From CBFGTV01 sp965652145 (GTDB lineage Bacteria > Bacillota > Clostridia > Peptostreptococcales > Natronincolaceae): 31,041 bases of DNA. Positions 6,707 to 15,097 of the stretch are shown one piece after another. The position numbers and the translations under genes were made by a program. The stretch lies in NCBI GenBank assembly GCA_965652145.1, contig CBFGTV010000039.1, forward strand, positions 1 through 31,041, read 5' to 3'. The notes below the pieces were generated by a model. The model worked only from the letters and a program-made list of their open reading frames with translations, had not been told where the DNA came from and did not search any database. How positions within the stretch are numbered: the stretch's first letter is position 1; each line of letters starts with the position of its first letter.

Positions 6707-8263
6707 GTGAAGCAATATGTATTGAAGGAAGAAGAAATGAAGCAGCTGGACAGACTTGCCATGGAGGTTTATCAAATGCCCGGTATACTATTGATGGAGC
6801 GGGCGGGACTAGTAGTAGTAGAGGAAATAGTAAAAACCCATAAAGAAAAGGGGCCCGTTATTATTTTATGTGGTGGTGGCAACAACGGTGGTGACGGCTT
6901 TGTCATCGGCAGGGAGCTGTATAATCGGGGCTACAAGGTAGAGGTGATTTGCAGTGTTCCACTGGATACCATTAAGGGAGATGCCAAGGTCCATTTAGAG
7001 ATAATAAAACAGCTTCCCATCGCTATTACCGTTATAAGCCAGGACACTCAATGGCCTGAAATGATTAATAAACTGAAACAGAGCAGTCTGCTGGTGGATG
7101 CCCTCCTGGGGACAGGCTTAAAGGGGGGCCTTAAGCCAGTACTGAAACAATTGATTGAGATAATGAATGCTTCGGGAAAGCCTGTAGTTTCTGTAGACAT
7201 TCCTTCGGGAGTCAGGGCAGCGGATGGACAAATACAAGAGGTGGCCGTCAGAGCAGAAAAAACCGTTACCTTTCAGCTTCCAAAGCTGGGAAACATCATG
7301 TATCCTGGGGCCGCCTTCGGGGGCAGGCTGGTGGTAAAGGATATAGGCATACCCAGAGAAGCCATTGACCAGTTTACCTATCAGCATGAGTTAATTGACA
7401 TGGGTAATCTGAGCATCTTTTCGAGGCCCCGGGAGGCAGATACCCATAAGGGAACCTATGGCAGCGGCTTGATTATTGCCGGCTCCCTGGGCATGACGGG
7501 AGCGGCAGCCCTGTCAGCCAGATCGGCCCTGCGAACGGGTGCAGGTCTGATTCGCCTGGGGGTTCCTGAAAGCCTCTGTGGTATTGTAGCCACTATGGTG
7601 GCAGAGGCCATTACGGTACCTCTTAGGGAATCAAAAAAAGGTTTTTTGGGAATCGCAGACATTGATAAAATTCTGGAGCTGATGCAAAAAAGTAAAGTCG
7701 TTGCCCTGGGGCCGGGATGTGGCCAAAGGGAGGAGCTACAGGATCTATTGAGAAATGTACTGGAAAAAAGTCAGATGCCGGTTGTGATTGATGCCGATGG
7801 CCTTAATGCCCTGGCAAAAAAGGTCTCAATGCTGAAGACAGCCAATTGTCCTGTTGTTTTAACTCCCCATCCTATGGAATTCAGCCGCCTTAGCCAGTTA
7901 CCAATGGAGGTGATCAAGGGGCAGCCTATTGACGTGGCCAGGGACTTTGTCCAAAAATGGCAGGTAATATTGGTATTGAAGGGAGCCAGAACGATAGTGG
8001 CCGCCCCCGATGGCAAGATTTACATTAATACTACGGGGAACCCGGGCATGGCCACTGCCGGCAGCGGCGACGTATTAACGGGGATGATTGTCGGCTTGAT
8101 TGCCCAGGGGGTTACTGCCCTTGAGGCAGCCCAGGGGGCCGTATGGCTCCATGGAAGGGCGGGGGATTTGGCAGCTGACAGGCTAGGTGAGGCTGGAATG
8201 ATTGCCGGCGACCTAATTGATCAGCTTCCTCTAGCTATCAAAGCATTAAACGGTAGTATTTAG
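6707..8263 (+). CDS. nnr: Bifunctional NAD(P)H-hydrate epimerase / ADP-dependent NAD(P)H-hydrate dehydratase
   Basis: A 518-residue fusion that repairs hydrated NADH and NADPH. The N-terminal YjeF_N domain (about 1-210) epimerises the R and S hydrates and has the CGGGNNGGDGF motif (about 55-65). The C-terminal carbohydrate-kinase-like domain (about 235-515) dehydrates the S form using ADP, with GSGDVLTGMI near residue 460 as the nucleotide-binding and catalytic motif. The frame is open from a TTG at 6599, but that lies inside the upstream terminator hairpin. The GTG at 6707 has GGGGGTG 6 bases upstream and gives the usual family N-terminus. The enzyme is cytoplasmic and housekeeping. Length is normal for the fused form. 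Confidence 0.93.
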   Translation: MKQYVLKEEEMKQLDRLAMEVYQMPGILLMERAGLVVVEEIVKTHKEKGPVIILCGGGNNGGDGFVIGRELYNRGYKVEVICSVPLDTIKGDAKVHLEIIKQLPIAITVISQDTQWPEMINKLKQSSLLVDALLGTGLKGGLKPVLKQLIEIMNASGKPVVSVDIPSGVRAADGQIQEVAVRAEKTVTFQLPKLGNIMYPGAAFGGRLVVKDIGIPREAIDQFTYQHELIDMGNLSIFSRPREADTHKGTYGSGLIIAGSLGMTGAAALSARSALRTGAGLIRLGVPESLCGIVATMVAEAITVPLRESKKGFLGIADIDKILELMQKSKVVALGPGCGQREELQDLLRNVLEKSQMPVVIDADGLNALAKKVSMLKTANCPVVLTPHPMEFSRLSQLPMEVIKGQPIDVARDFVQKWQVILVLKGARTIVAAPDGKIYINTTGNPGMATAGSGDVLTGMIVGLIAQGVTALEAAQGAVWLHGRAGDLAADRLGEAGMIAGDLIDQLPLAIKALNGSI

Positions 8264-8270
8264 TGCATAC

Positions 8271-8309
8271 AAAAACCAGTACCTTTAAGCTATAGGGTAC
8301 TGGTTTTTT
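8271..8309. terminator. Terminator of nnr
   Basis: AAAAACCAGTACC (8271-8283) pairs with GGTACTGGTTTTT (8296-8308), with a long T tract. The A-rich 5' side means it could also work for the converging argH. Confidence 0.88.
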
Positions 8310-8341
8310 AAAGATTTTTTAAGAAAGAAATGGCTCCAGAG

Positions 8342-9742
8342 CTATTTTTGATAGCCTGCCACCAGCATTTTTCCTGCTTCAATTTGCCTGGTAACCTCAC
8401 TGCGGGCGGTACCGCCAAAGGTGGCTCGCCGATCGACGGCGGCCCTGGGGGTCAGAATCTCAAGTATATCTGCCTCAAAAACAGGCTGAAATTGTCGCCA
8501 CTCCTCCAGGGTCAAGTGTTCCAGGGTTTTTCCTTCCCTTATACAATGCTGAACAATATTCCCTACAATTTCATGGGTTTCCCGGAAGGGAACCCCCTTA
8601 CTGACCAAATATTCTGCCACATCGGTAGCCAGTAGAAAGCCCTTTTCCAGATGGGGGGCGATTTTATCCTCCTTGGGTCGAATTCCCTTAATAAGGGGGG
8701 TTAAAACCTCAAGAACCATGCTGACGCTTTCAATAGCTTGGAATACCGGCCGTTTATCCTCCTGTAAATCACGGTTGTAGGTAAGGGGAAGGCCTTTGAT
8801 ATTGGCCATCAAATCAAAAAGGCCGCTGATTACCCCACTGGTTTTCCCCCGGGTCAGCTCCAGGGCGTCAGGGTTTTTCTTATTGGGCATCATGCTAGAG
8901 CCGGTACAAAAAGCGTCAGGAGGCTCAATAAAATCAAATTCAGAGGTACACCAGATAATTAAATCCTCGCTAAGGCGGCTGGTATTTAATAATAGGGTAG
9001 AGGCAGCAAACAGAAATTCCATCAAATAGTCCCGGTCAGAAACCGTATCAAGGCTATTTTCAGTGTTGGCCTCAAAGCCCAGCAGGTTTTTTGTGTAGTC
9101 ACGATCTAAAGGAAGGGTTGACCCTGCCAGGGCGCCGGCTCCCAAGGGATTTACGTTGGTAGTTTGAAAGGACGCCTCAAAACGCTTGTAATCACGAGAA
9201 AATTTCCAGAAATAAGCCATCCAATAATGGCCCAATGAAATGGGCTGGGCATGCTGTAGATGGGTAAAGCCTGGTATAATTACATCCAAATCCGCCTGGG
9301 CCCTTTCAATCAGCACCTCCATGAATTTCAACAGCTTACCCTGTACCTCCCTAATAACCTCCTTCATATAAAGCCGATAATCCACAGCCACCTGATCATT
9401 TCTGGAACGGCCCGTATGAATTTTGGCCCCAAGGGGACCCAGCTTTTCGATTAATCTCGATTCAATGTTCATATGAACATCCTCAAGGGAGATTTTAGGG
9501 ACAAAGGCGCCCGATACAATTTCCTGCTCAACTTCAGACAGGCCGGACAACAGGGCTTCCAGCTCAGATTCAGACAAAATCCCTATCTTATGGAGCATTT
9601 TGGCATGGGCTCTGCTGCCCTTAATATCGTGGTGGTAAAAGCGCCAATCCATGTCTAGTGATTGGCTGAATTGAAGCATAATTTCAGCAGGAGAGTCAGA
9701 AAAGCGGCCGCTCCATAGGGCCTTTTCACTAAATTGTTTCAT
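8342..9742 (-). CDS. argH: Argininosuccinate lyase
   Basis: A 466-residue enzyme that splits argininosuccinate into arginine and fumarate, the last step of arginine synthesis. It belongs to the fumarase/aspartase superfamily and shows HTGRSRNDQ (about 109-117), FTHLQHAQP (catalytic Thr/His near 160-161) and the signature GSSMMPNKKNPD (281-292) with the catalytic Ser loop. The frame is open further upstream to 10219, but ATG at 9742 is the start: AAGGAGGC lies 6 bases before it, and MKQFSEKALWSGRF is the standard N-terminus. argG is not beside it. The promoter region contains two ARG-box-like sites, so control by ArgR is likely. Confidence 0.95.
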   Translation of the reverse strand: MKQFSEKALWSGRFSDSPAEIMLQFSQSLDMDWRFYHHDIKGSRAHAKMLHKIGILSESELEALLSGLSEVEQEIVSGAFVPKISLEDVHMNIESRLIEKLGPLGAKIHTGRSRNDQVAVDYRLYMKEVIREVQGKLLKFMEVLIERAQADLDVIIPGFTHLQHAQPISLGHYWMAYFWKFSRDYKRFEASFQTTNVNPLGAGALAGSTLPLDRDYTKNLLGFEANTENSLDTVSDRDYLMEFLFAASTLLLNTSRLSEDLIIWCTSEFDFIEPPDAFCTGSSMMPNKKNPDALELTRGKTSGVISGLFDLMANIKGLPLTYNRDLQEDKRPVFQAIESVSMVLEVLTPLIKGIRPKEDKIAPHLEKGFLLATDVAEYLVSKGVPFRETHEIVGNIVQHCIREGKTLEHLTLEEWRQFQPVFEADILEILTPRAAVDRRATFGGTARSEVTRQIEAGKMLVAGYQK

Positions 9743-9760
9743 GTTGAAGCCTCCTTGTGT

Positions 9761-9774
9761 TGTATAAATATACA
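9761..9774 (-). promoter_or_regulatory. ARG-box-like operator 2 (argH leader)
   Basis: On the minus strand this reads TGTATATTTATACA, matching 12 of 14 positions of the ArgR box TGAATWWWWATTCA. It lies just upstream of the argH ribosome site, about +52 from the predicted transcription start. Confidence 0.5.
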
Positions 9775-9826
9775 TTAAATTCATATCGATAGTATCTACA
9801 GTAATTGAATAAACACATATATAATA

Positions 9827-9855
9827 AGAATAGATGAAAAACATCAGCAAGTCAA
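9827..9855 (-). promoter_or_regulatory. argH promoter
   Basis: On the minus strand, TTGACT (9855-9850), a 17-base spacer, and TATTCT (9832-9827). Transcription would start near 9820, giving a leader of about 78 bases. Confidence 0.55.
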
Positions 9856-9869
9856 TACATAAATATGCA
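9856..9869 (-). promoter_or_regulatory. ARG-box-like operator 1 (argH promoter)
   Basis: On the minus strand, TGCATATTTATGTA, matching 11 of 14 positions of the ArgR box. It abuts the -35 hexamer. It resembles operator 2 and its centre is 95 bases away, about nine helical turns, which suits a looped ArgR hexamer. Confidence 0.5.
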
Positions 9870-9953
9870 TGTTTGATTAATAGCCAGATCGTAGCATTGG
9901 GATGGCAGGTATGATAAAATAAATAATTATGAGAATTATTAAAGGAGGTACAT

Positions 9954-10439
9954 ATGAAACTGACAGAACTATTTGCAATACAGCGGGAACTAGATGATAA
10001 AATACTAAGGGAACACCAGCTTAAGGGCCAGGATTTAATTCCCCCTAAGCTGTTGGCCCTACAGGTGGAGCTTGGGGAGCTGGCCAATGAGACAAGGTGC
10101 TTTAAGTATTGGAGCAAAAAAAAGCCCTCTGAAAAAGAGGTAATTTTAGAGGAATATGTTGATTGCCTGCATTTTATCCTAAGTATTGGGCTGGATGGGG
10201 GCTTTACCGATCTTTCCATGACCAGTGAAGAACCAAAGGTACCATTGGTTCAGGGATTTCAGCAGGTATTTACCGAAATTATCCATTTTAAGAACCATAT
10301 GAATGAAAAGAACTATAAAACCCTCTGGAATTACTTCATGGCCCTGGGCCAGGCCTTAGGCTTTACCCTTGAAGAAATTGAAGCCGCCTATCTTTTGAAA
10401 AACCAAATTAATCATCAAAGGCAGGCCGAGGGATATTAG
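9954..10439 (+). CDS. dUTP diphosphatase, dimeric (MazG-like all-alpha) type
   Basis: A 161-residue all-helical protein of the dimeric dUTPase family (dUTPase_2, all-alpha NTP pyrophosphatase superfamily), which hydrolyses dUTP to dUMP and keeps uracil out of DNA. The Mg-binding motif is visible as E39-x2-E42 (VELGELANE) and E67-x2-D70 (EEYVDC). The region NETRCFKYWSKKKP is characteristic of the Gram-positive branch. AAAGGAGG lies 7 bases before the ATG. It is divergent from argH. Its TAG stop (10437-10439) overlaps the stop codon of the converging MATE gene. Confidence 0.85.
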   Translation: MKLTELFAIQRELDDKILREHQLKGQDLIPPKLLALQVELGELANETRCFKYWSKKKPSEKEVILEEYVDCLHFILSIGLDGGFTDLSMTSEEPKVPLVQGFQQVFTEIIHFKNHMNEKNYKTLWNYFMALGQALGFTLEEIEAAYLLKNQINHQRQAEGY

Positions 10440-11803
10440 ACCATGGCCTTCTGATGAATGACCCTTTCCTGCCAGTTGCCCTTCCAGTAGATTAACATTC
10501 CCACCATACTGATAAAAAGGTTGCTTAGCAGCATGGCGTACCAAACTGCGTTGGAGCCCCAATTGGTATAATAGCGGAATAAAACGATCATGGGAATTCT
10601 TAAGAACCAAAGGCGGCCCATTTCCATAGTCATACCGTAACCCGTATGGCCTGAGCCCTGGAAGGTACCAATTAGTATTTGAAAAATTCCCATGAGGGGC
10701 AGGCTAAGGCAAATTAGCTTTAAATACTCAATTCCCTGGGTTAGTACCTCGGGGTCGTCATTAACAAACAGTGCCACTACCCGGGTAGAGCTTAAAAACA
10801 GTACGATTCCCCCAATCACCATGAATATGGTAGAAAGGCAGACACTGGTTCTAAAGGCTAGCTTGGCCCGTTCCTGTTGATCAGCCCCTAAATTCTGACC
10901 CACAATCGTGGCCATGGCATTGCCTATGCCCATGGCGGGCATCAGCACCAGTGAATTGATTCGATTTCCCACGGTAAAGGCGGCCAGGGTGGCACTGCCA
11001 TAGGAAATAACAAAGGCGTTTAAGACAATAAAGCCCATGGCTGAACCCGATTGACCAATGGTGGCGGGCAGACCAATTTTGATAATTCTTAGGAGTAGGT
11101 CTTTTTTTAGCTTTAGGTTTTTCTTCGTTAAGTAAACGCCCCGTCGATGGGCAAAAAGGGTATAGATGGCATAGAAGGCGAAAATAGCCCTTGAAATGAT
11201 GGTGGCGATGGCAGCCCCCCTGATTCCCAGGCCAAAATTAAAAATAAAGATTGGGTCTAGGATGATGTTCAGCACCACACCACAAACATTTAGTACCATG
11301 GGTGTAAAGGTGTCTCCCTGCCCCTGTTTAATGGCGTTGTAGACGAAAAATAGGAAAACCACCGGCATATCTAAAAACATAATACTCAAATATTGGGCGC
11401 TTAGCTCAAGTACCACAGCATCGGCCTTAATAAAGCCCACCATTAGGGGGGCCGCAAAAAAGCCCAGAATTCCCAAAACTACAGAAATAATGAGGGCAAA
11501 GGTGAAGATTTGGCCTGCCACTAGCCGGGCGCTTTCTGCATCATCATTTCCTGTGTATTGAGAAATCATGGCAGTGCCGGCGACGTTCATACCCATTCCC
11601 AAGGAGATTATTAAAAAAATAAAGGGGAATACCAGACCCATGGCTGCCAGCTCATTGGTTCCCAGTCGGCCTACCCAAAAGGTGTCAGCCAAATTATAAA
11701 GGGTTTGAATTAAATTGTTCAGCATAATGGGGCCTGCCAAAAGCATGATCACCCTGGGCATAGAGCCGTTTAAAATCAATTGTCTTTTATCGGCGTAATT
11801 CAT
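10436..11803 (-). CDS. MATE family efflux transporter (second copy)
   Basis: A 455-residue membrane protein with about 12 hydrophobic segments in two repeats. LLAGPIMLNNLIQTLYNLADTFWVGRLG near the N-terminus is a standard MATE signature. It is not a recent duplicate of the MATE protein at 666: the two share the fold but differ throughout. AAGGAGG is 4 bases from the ATG, slightly close. It is a lone minus-strand gene whose stop overlaps that of the dUTPase, and no regulator gene is adjacent. The substrate is unknown. Export of drugs or metabolites by Na+ or H+ exchange is inferred from the family. Confidence 0.88.
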   Translation of the reverse strand: MNYADKRQLILNGSMPRVIMLLAGPIMLNNLIQTLYNLADTFWVGRLGTNELAAMGLVFPFIFLIISLGMGMNVAGTAMISQYTGNDDAESARLVAGQIFTFALIISVVLGILGFFAAPLMVGFIKADAVVLELSAQYLSIMFLDMPVVFLFFVYNAIKQGQGDTFTPMVLNVCGVVLNIILDPIFIFNFGLGIRGAAIATIISRAIFAFYAIYTLFAHRRGVYLTKKNLKLKKDLLLRIIKIGLPATIGQSGSAMGFIVLNAFVISYGSATLAAFTVGNRINSLVLMPAMGIGNAMATIVGQNLGADQQERAKLAFRTSVCLSTIFMVIGGIVLFLSSTRVVALFVNDDPEVLTQGIEYLKLICLSLPLMGIFQILIGTFQGSGHTGYGMTMEMGRLWFLRIPMIVLFRYYTNWGSNAVWYAMLLSNLFISMVGMLIYWKGNWQERVIHQKAMV

Positions 11804-11895
11804 AGGACCTCCTTAAATGTTTAGTATGTCTAAATATATTATAGCATTTTAAGTCATATAATCAATTCAGAAAAATAAGAAAATATAAAAGCAAA

Positions 11896-11940
11896 ATAAA
11901 GGCCAGCAGTAAAGGAAAATCCTTGTCTGCTGGCTTTGCA
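11896..11940. terminator. Terminator of the SLH protein gene
   Basis: GCCAGCAG (11902-11909) pairs with CTGCTGGC (11927-11934), with an inner AGG/CCT pairing. On the minus strand it is followed by CTTTATTTTGCTTTT. Confidence 0.75.
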
Positions 11941-11954
11941 AAATCCACCTTATA

Positions 11955-13286
11955 TTATTCTTCTATTTGAGGAAAGGAAACAGGCTCATCAATACCAAAA
12001 ATCTCAAACCAACCATTCATATAGGAGTTCATCTTCACTCCCATCATGTCCATATCCATCAATTGACTCATTTCAAAATATTCGTAGACCTTGGTATCTT
12101 GATTGATGTAATAGGTAATGTTCATATGGATATTGGTATTTTCTACGGTTTGGGCAATCATTTCCTTAACCATGGCCTTAAATTCTTCCTGATTAAGCTC
12201 GGCAGGCAGAGCCTCGCCGGTCATTTGCTCCAATAGCTCGCCTTCAAAGAGTAGATCCATTGATTGATTTAATATTTGGGTAAATAGTTCTTTATAAGAG
12301 GCTGGGTCTATATTAATTTCAATTACATAATATTTTTGACCATTTATTTCGGCATCCCTTGAATAATGGGCATATTGGCCGTAGGCCTCCAATTGATCCG
12401 ATGGGATGGAAGGTATTCCTTGCTGTACGCCTCCTTGTAAACCTTCGATCATGTCCATAAGGGGATTCATGTCCATTTTAATCCATTCCTGACCCTCCCC
12501 TTGACGTATGTAGGCGATACGATCCTTTATGAAGGTTTCACTTTCTTCGGTATGCTTTAAATCCCCCTCTTGAGTAGTGGCCGTTACCATGGTGTAAACA
12601 GTTTCTGGTGTCTCTACATGGGCCTTCATCAGCATATCAATGGTTAACTGCTGGGATTGGCCTGAAGGCTCTGTCAATTCCATGTCCATGATCATATAGC
12701 CTTTTTGCTGATAGGTTAGCTTTTCCTGTAATTTCTTTTCTGTCAATACAAGCATTTCTGTGGCTGAAAGGCCTTCACGGATTTGACTTGATTGAAATTG
12801 ATTTAATAACTTTTCAAGCTCAGGAGCCGTAAGCTTTGCCTTGGGATTTAGGGCTTCTGGCCCATTTTCTAAAATACCCAGCTCAACAGCATGAAGTACG
12901 TAGGGCTTGGCCCAGGAACCAATTTCATTACTGTCAGTAAAATTCAGCTCCTCGTCAGAAGCCACAAGGTTGACCTCACCTAAAAGTCTGGTCAATATAA
13001 TGATGGCTTCTTCCTTTGTAATTGAGGCATCGGGACGGAAAAGACCGCCATTACCTGAAATAAGGTTTAATTCATGGGCAACTGCCACATAGGGGATATC
13101 TGCTTCCTCGGTAATATCGTTAAAGGGTGAAGTCCCGTTGGCAGGGATGTTTAGCTCTAATGTATTTAGCACTTCCTTGATAAATTCCAGCCGGCTGACG
13201 GTCTCTACCGGCTCTCCATAGGCCATAGCTGGCAGCATTAATAATAGAGCCATTAATAAAGCAGTGAACATTTTAACTCTTTTCAA
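11955..13286 (-). CDS. Exported SLH-domain protein
   Basis: A protein of about 443 residues with a signal peptide (MALLLMLPAMAYG, cleavage expected before EPVET). Two S-layer homology domains follow: one around SRLEFIKEVLNTL...FRPDASITKEEAIIILTRLLG, the other around DSNEIGSWAKPYVLHAVELGILE. SLH domains bind pyruvylated cell-wall polymer, so the protein probably sits on the cell wall. The C-terminal 270 or so residues, rich in Glu, Gln and Met, resemble beta-rich lipoprotein-like domains of clostridial exported proteins, but I cannot name the family. The frame opens with TTG at 13295, directly abutting AAGGAGG. The next TTG (13286) has a 9-base spacing and is preferred. ATG at 13271 is a third option. 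Confidence 0.75.
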   Translation of the reverse strand: MKRVKMFTALLMALLLMLPAMAYGEPVETVSRLEFIKEVLNTLELNIPANGTSPFNDITEEADIPYVAVAHELNLISGNGGLFRPDASITKEEAIIILTRLLGEVNLVASDEELNFTDSNEIGSWAKPYVLHAVELGILENGPEALNPKAKLTAPELEKLLNQFQSSQIREGLSATEMLVLTEKKLQEKLTYQQKGYMIMDMELTEPSGQSQQLTIDMLMKAHVETPETVYTMVTATTQEGDLKHTEESETFIKDRIAYIRQGEGQEWIKMDMNPLMDMIEGLQGGVQQGIPSIPSDQLEAYGQYAHYSRDAEINGQKYYVIEINIDPASYKELFTQILNQSMDLLFEGELLEQMTGEALPAELNQEEFKAMVKEMIAQTVENTNIHMNITYYINQDTKVYEYFEMSQLMDMDMMGVKMNSYMNGWFEIFGIDEPVSFPQIEE

Positions 13287-13512
13287 TTGATTCAACCTCC
13301 TTAGGTTTTGTTATTTTAATATGTACCCACTTTAAATCATATTAATAATTTTATCAGAAATGACAACAGTAGACAAATGAATATACACGTCCTTATTTTA
13401 GCAGAAAAGAATATTTTAAATATTTTGACTTGAGCTGCAATTAATTATAAAATATATATATAAAATTTGTTTTACATATCAATTACAGAAAGCTATAAAA
13501 GGGGGAAATGTA

Positions 13513-15033
13513 TTGAATAATAATCAATTAAAAGCCTTGGTTGAGCAGTATAATGGACTAGTAAAAAGAAGAAAGCAATTTATTGAGGTTTTAAGCCTGC
13601 TGCAATGGGATCTTCTGACAAAGGCGCCTAAGAAAACGATGGATGAACGTTCAGAAACCATTGGAACAATTTATACAGAGGTATTTAAGCTGACGGTTTC
13701 TGATGAGCTGGAGGCTTTGTTGGGACGGCTTATGGAGAAGGAGAATTTTGAAGGGCTGTCTGAAACCTTACAAAAAGCCATTATTTATGATAAAAAGCAA
13801 ATGGACCGCTATAAAAAAATTCCCCCAGAGCGCTATGGGGCCTACAAGACCCTTACGACAAAGGCCCAGGGCGTATGGGAGGAGGCAAGGGAGAAAAACG
13901 ATTTTAAAATGTTTCAGCCCTACCTGGAGGGAATTGTGGCATTTCAGCGGGAATTCATTGAATTAAGAGGTTATCAGGGGGATCGGTATAATGACCTGCT
14001 GGAGGATTATGAGCCGGGTATGACTACAGAAGTTTTAGATCAGATTTTTGCCTACATAAAGGAAAAAACTATCCCTCTTTTAAGGCAGATTATGGCAGCT
14101 AAGTCTGGGCCTCATGCAGAAGTTGTAAAGAGAAACTATCCTATTCAGGGGCAAAGGGAGCTGTGCTTAAAGGTTCTGGAGGCCATGGGGTATGATTTTA
14201 ACAAGGGAAGACTGGATGTCAGTACGCATCCCTTCACCATTAAAATTAACTCCGGTGATATACGTATTACCACCCGTTATGAGGAAAATTTCTTAAACAG
14301 TGGACTGTTTTCTACAATTCATGAAGGCGGCCATGGGCTATACGAGCAAAATATTGATGAGGCCCTTCTTGATACCTCCCTGTCGGAGGCGGCATCAACT
14401 GGCATTCATGAATCCCAATCAAGATTTTGGGAAAACATTTTAGGAAGAAGCAAAGGTTTTTGGAACTACTTTGGCCCCATTGTTCAAAATACCTTCCCTC
14501 AAAGTCTGAAAAATACTACCGTTGAGGAGCTGTATCGGGCGGTTAACAAGATTGAACCTTCATTCATTCGGGTAGAGGCCGATGAGGTTACCTACAACCT
14601 GCACATTATTCTACGGTATGAGCTTGAAAGGGATTTAATCGATGGCGTAATTACCGTAGCAGATTTACCAAGGCTATGGAAAGAAAAAATGGAGGCCTAT
14701 TTGGGAATTACACCCCCCAATGACAGGGAAGGGGTGTTGCAGGATATCCATTGGGCCGACGGTATGTTTGGCTATTTTCCCACCTATTCCCTGGGTAATG
14801 TTTATGCAGCCCAATTTACCAAAAAACTGAAGGCCGATCTTCCCAATTATGATGAGCTGGTGGAGTCTGGCAACTTTAAGCCAATTTTAGCCTGGCTCAA
14901 GGAAAACATCCATCGACATGGGGCCCTGTTGGAGCCTTCAGAGCTGGTTAAGAAGGTGACAGGCGAAGAAATTAATCCCCAGTATTTTGTTGAATATATT
15001 GAAGCAAAATATAAGGGAATTTATGAAATATAA
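13513..15033 (+). CDS. M32 family metallocarboxypeptidase (thermostable carboxypeptidase Taq type)
   Basis: A 506-residue cytoplasmic zinc carboxypeptidase that removes C-terminal residues from peptides. The active site HEGGH (270-274) supplies two zinc ligands and the general base. The third ligand is Glu300 in GIHESQSRFWEN, and the conserved EADEVTYNLHIILRYE stretch follows. The length matches the roughly 500 residues of the family. The start is TTG at 13513 with GGGGGA 6 bases upstream; an ATG five bases earlier is out of frame and stops at once. It is monocistronic with a strong terminator. A general role in peptide turnover is likely. Confidence 0.93.
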   Translation: MNNNQLKALVEQYNGLVKRRKQFIEVLSLLQWDLLTKAPKKTMDERSETIGTIYTEVFKLTVSDELEALLGRLMEKENFEGLSETLQKAIIYDKKQMDRYKKIPPERYGAYKTLTTKAQGVWEEAREKNDFKMFQPYLEGIVAFQREFIELRGYQGDRYNDLLEDYEPGMTTEVLDQIFAYIKEKTIPLLRQIMAAKSGPHAEVVKRNYPIQGQRELCLKVLEAMGYDFNKGRLDVSTHPFTIKINSGDIRITTRYEENFLNSGLFSTIHEGGHGLYEQNIDEALLDTSLSEAASTGIHESQSRFWENILGRSKGFWNYFGPIVQNTFPQSLKNTTVEELYRAVNKIEPSFIRVEADEVTYNLHIILRYELERDLIDGVITVADLPRLWKEKMEAYLGITPPNDREGVLQDIHWADGMFGYFPTYSLGNVYAAQFTKKLKADLPNYDELVESGNFKPILAWLKENIHRHGALLEPSELVKKVTGEEINPQYFVEYIEAKYKGIYEI

Positions 15034-15050
15034 GGTTCGTTGAACGATTA

Positions 15051-15091
15051 AAAAACCCCCTGACGTCAAAATAATGAGCCAGGGGGTTTAA
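15051..15091. terminator. Bidirectional terminator between M32 peptidase and FMN-binding lipoprotein
   Basis: AAACCCCCTG (15053-15062) pairs with CAGGGGGTTT (15080-15089). It is A-rich on one side and T-rich on the other, suiting both converging genes. Confidence 0.82.
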
Positions 15092-15097
15092 TAAGTA

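Noticed and set aside
8330..8635. Open frame on the plus strand opposite argH
   Set aside because: It lies wholly within the antisense of a clear argH coding region and has no ribosome site or recognisable protein features.
9922..9940. AATAATT-ATGAG-AATTATT resembling a Fur box upstream of the dUTPase gene
   Set aside because: It matches 13 of 19 Fur-box bases, but the region is AT-rich and iron control of dUTPase makes little sense. Probably chance.
9743..10219. Upstream extension of the argH frame by about 159 residues
   Set aside because: It runs through the argH promoter and the divergent dUTPase region, and a perfect ribosome site precedes ATG 9742 with the normal ArgH N-terminus.
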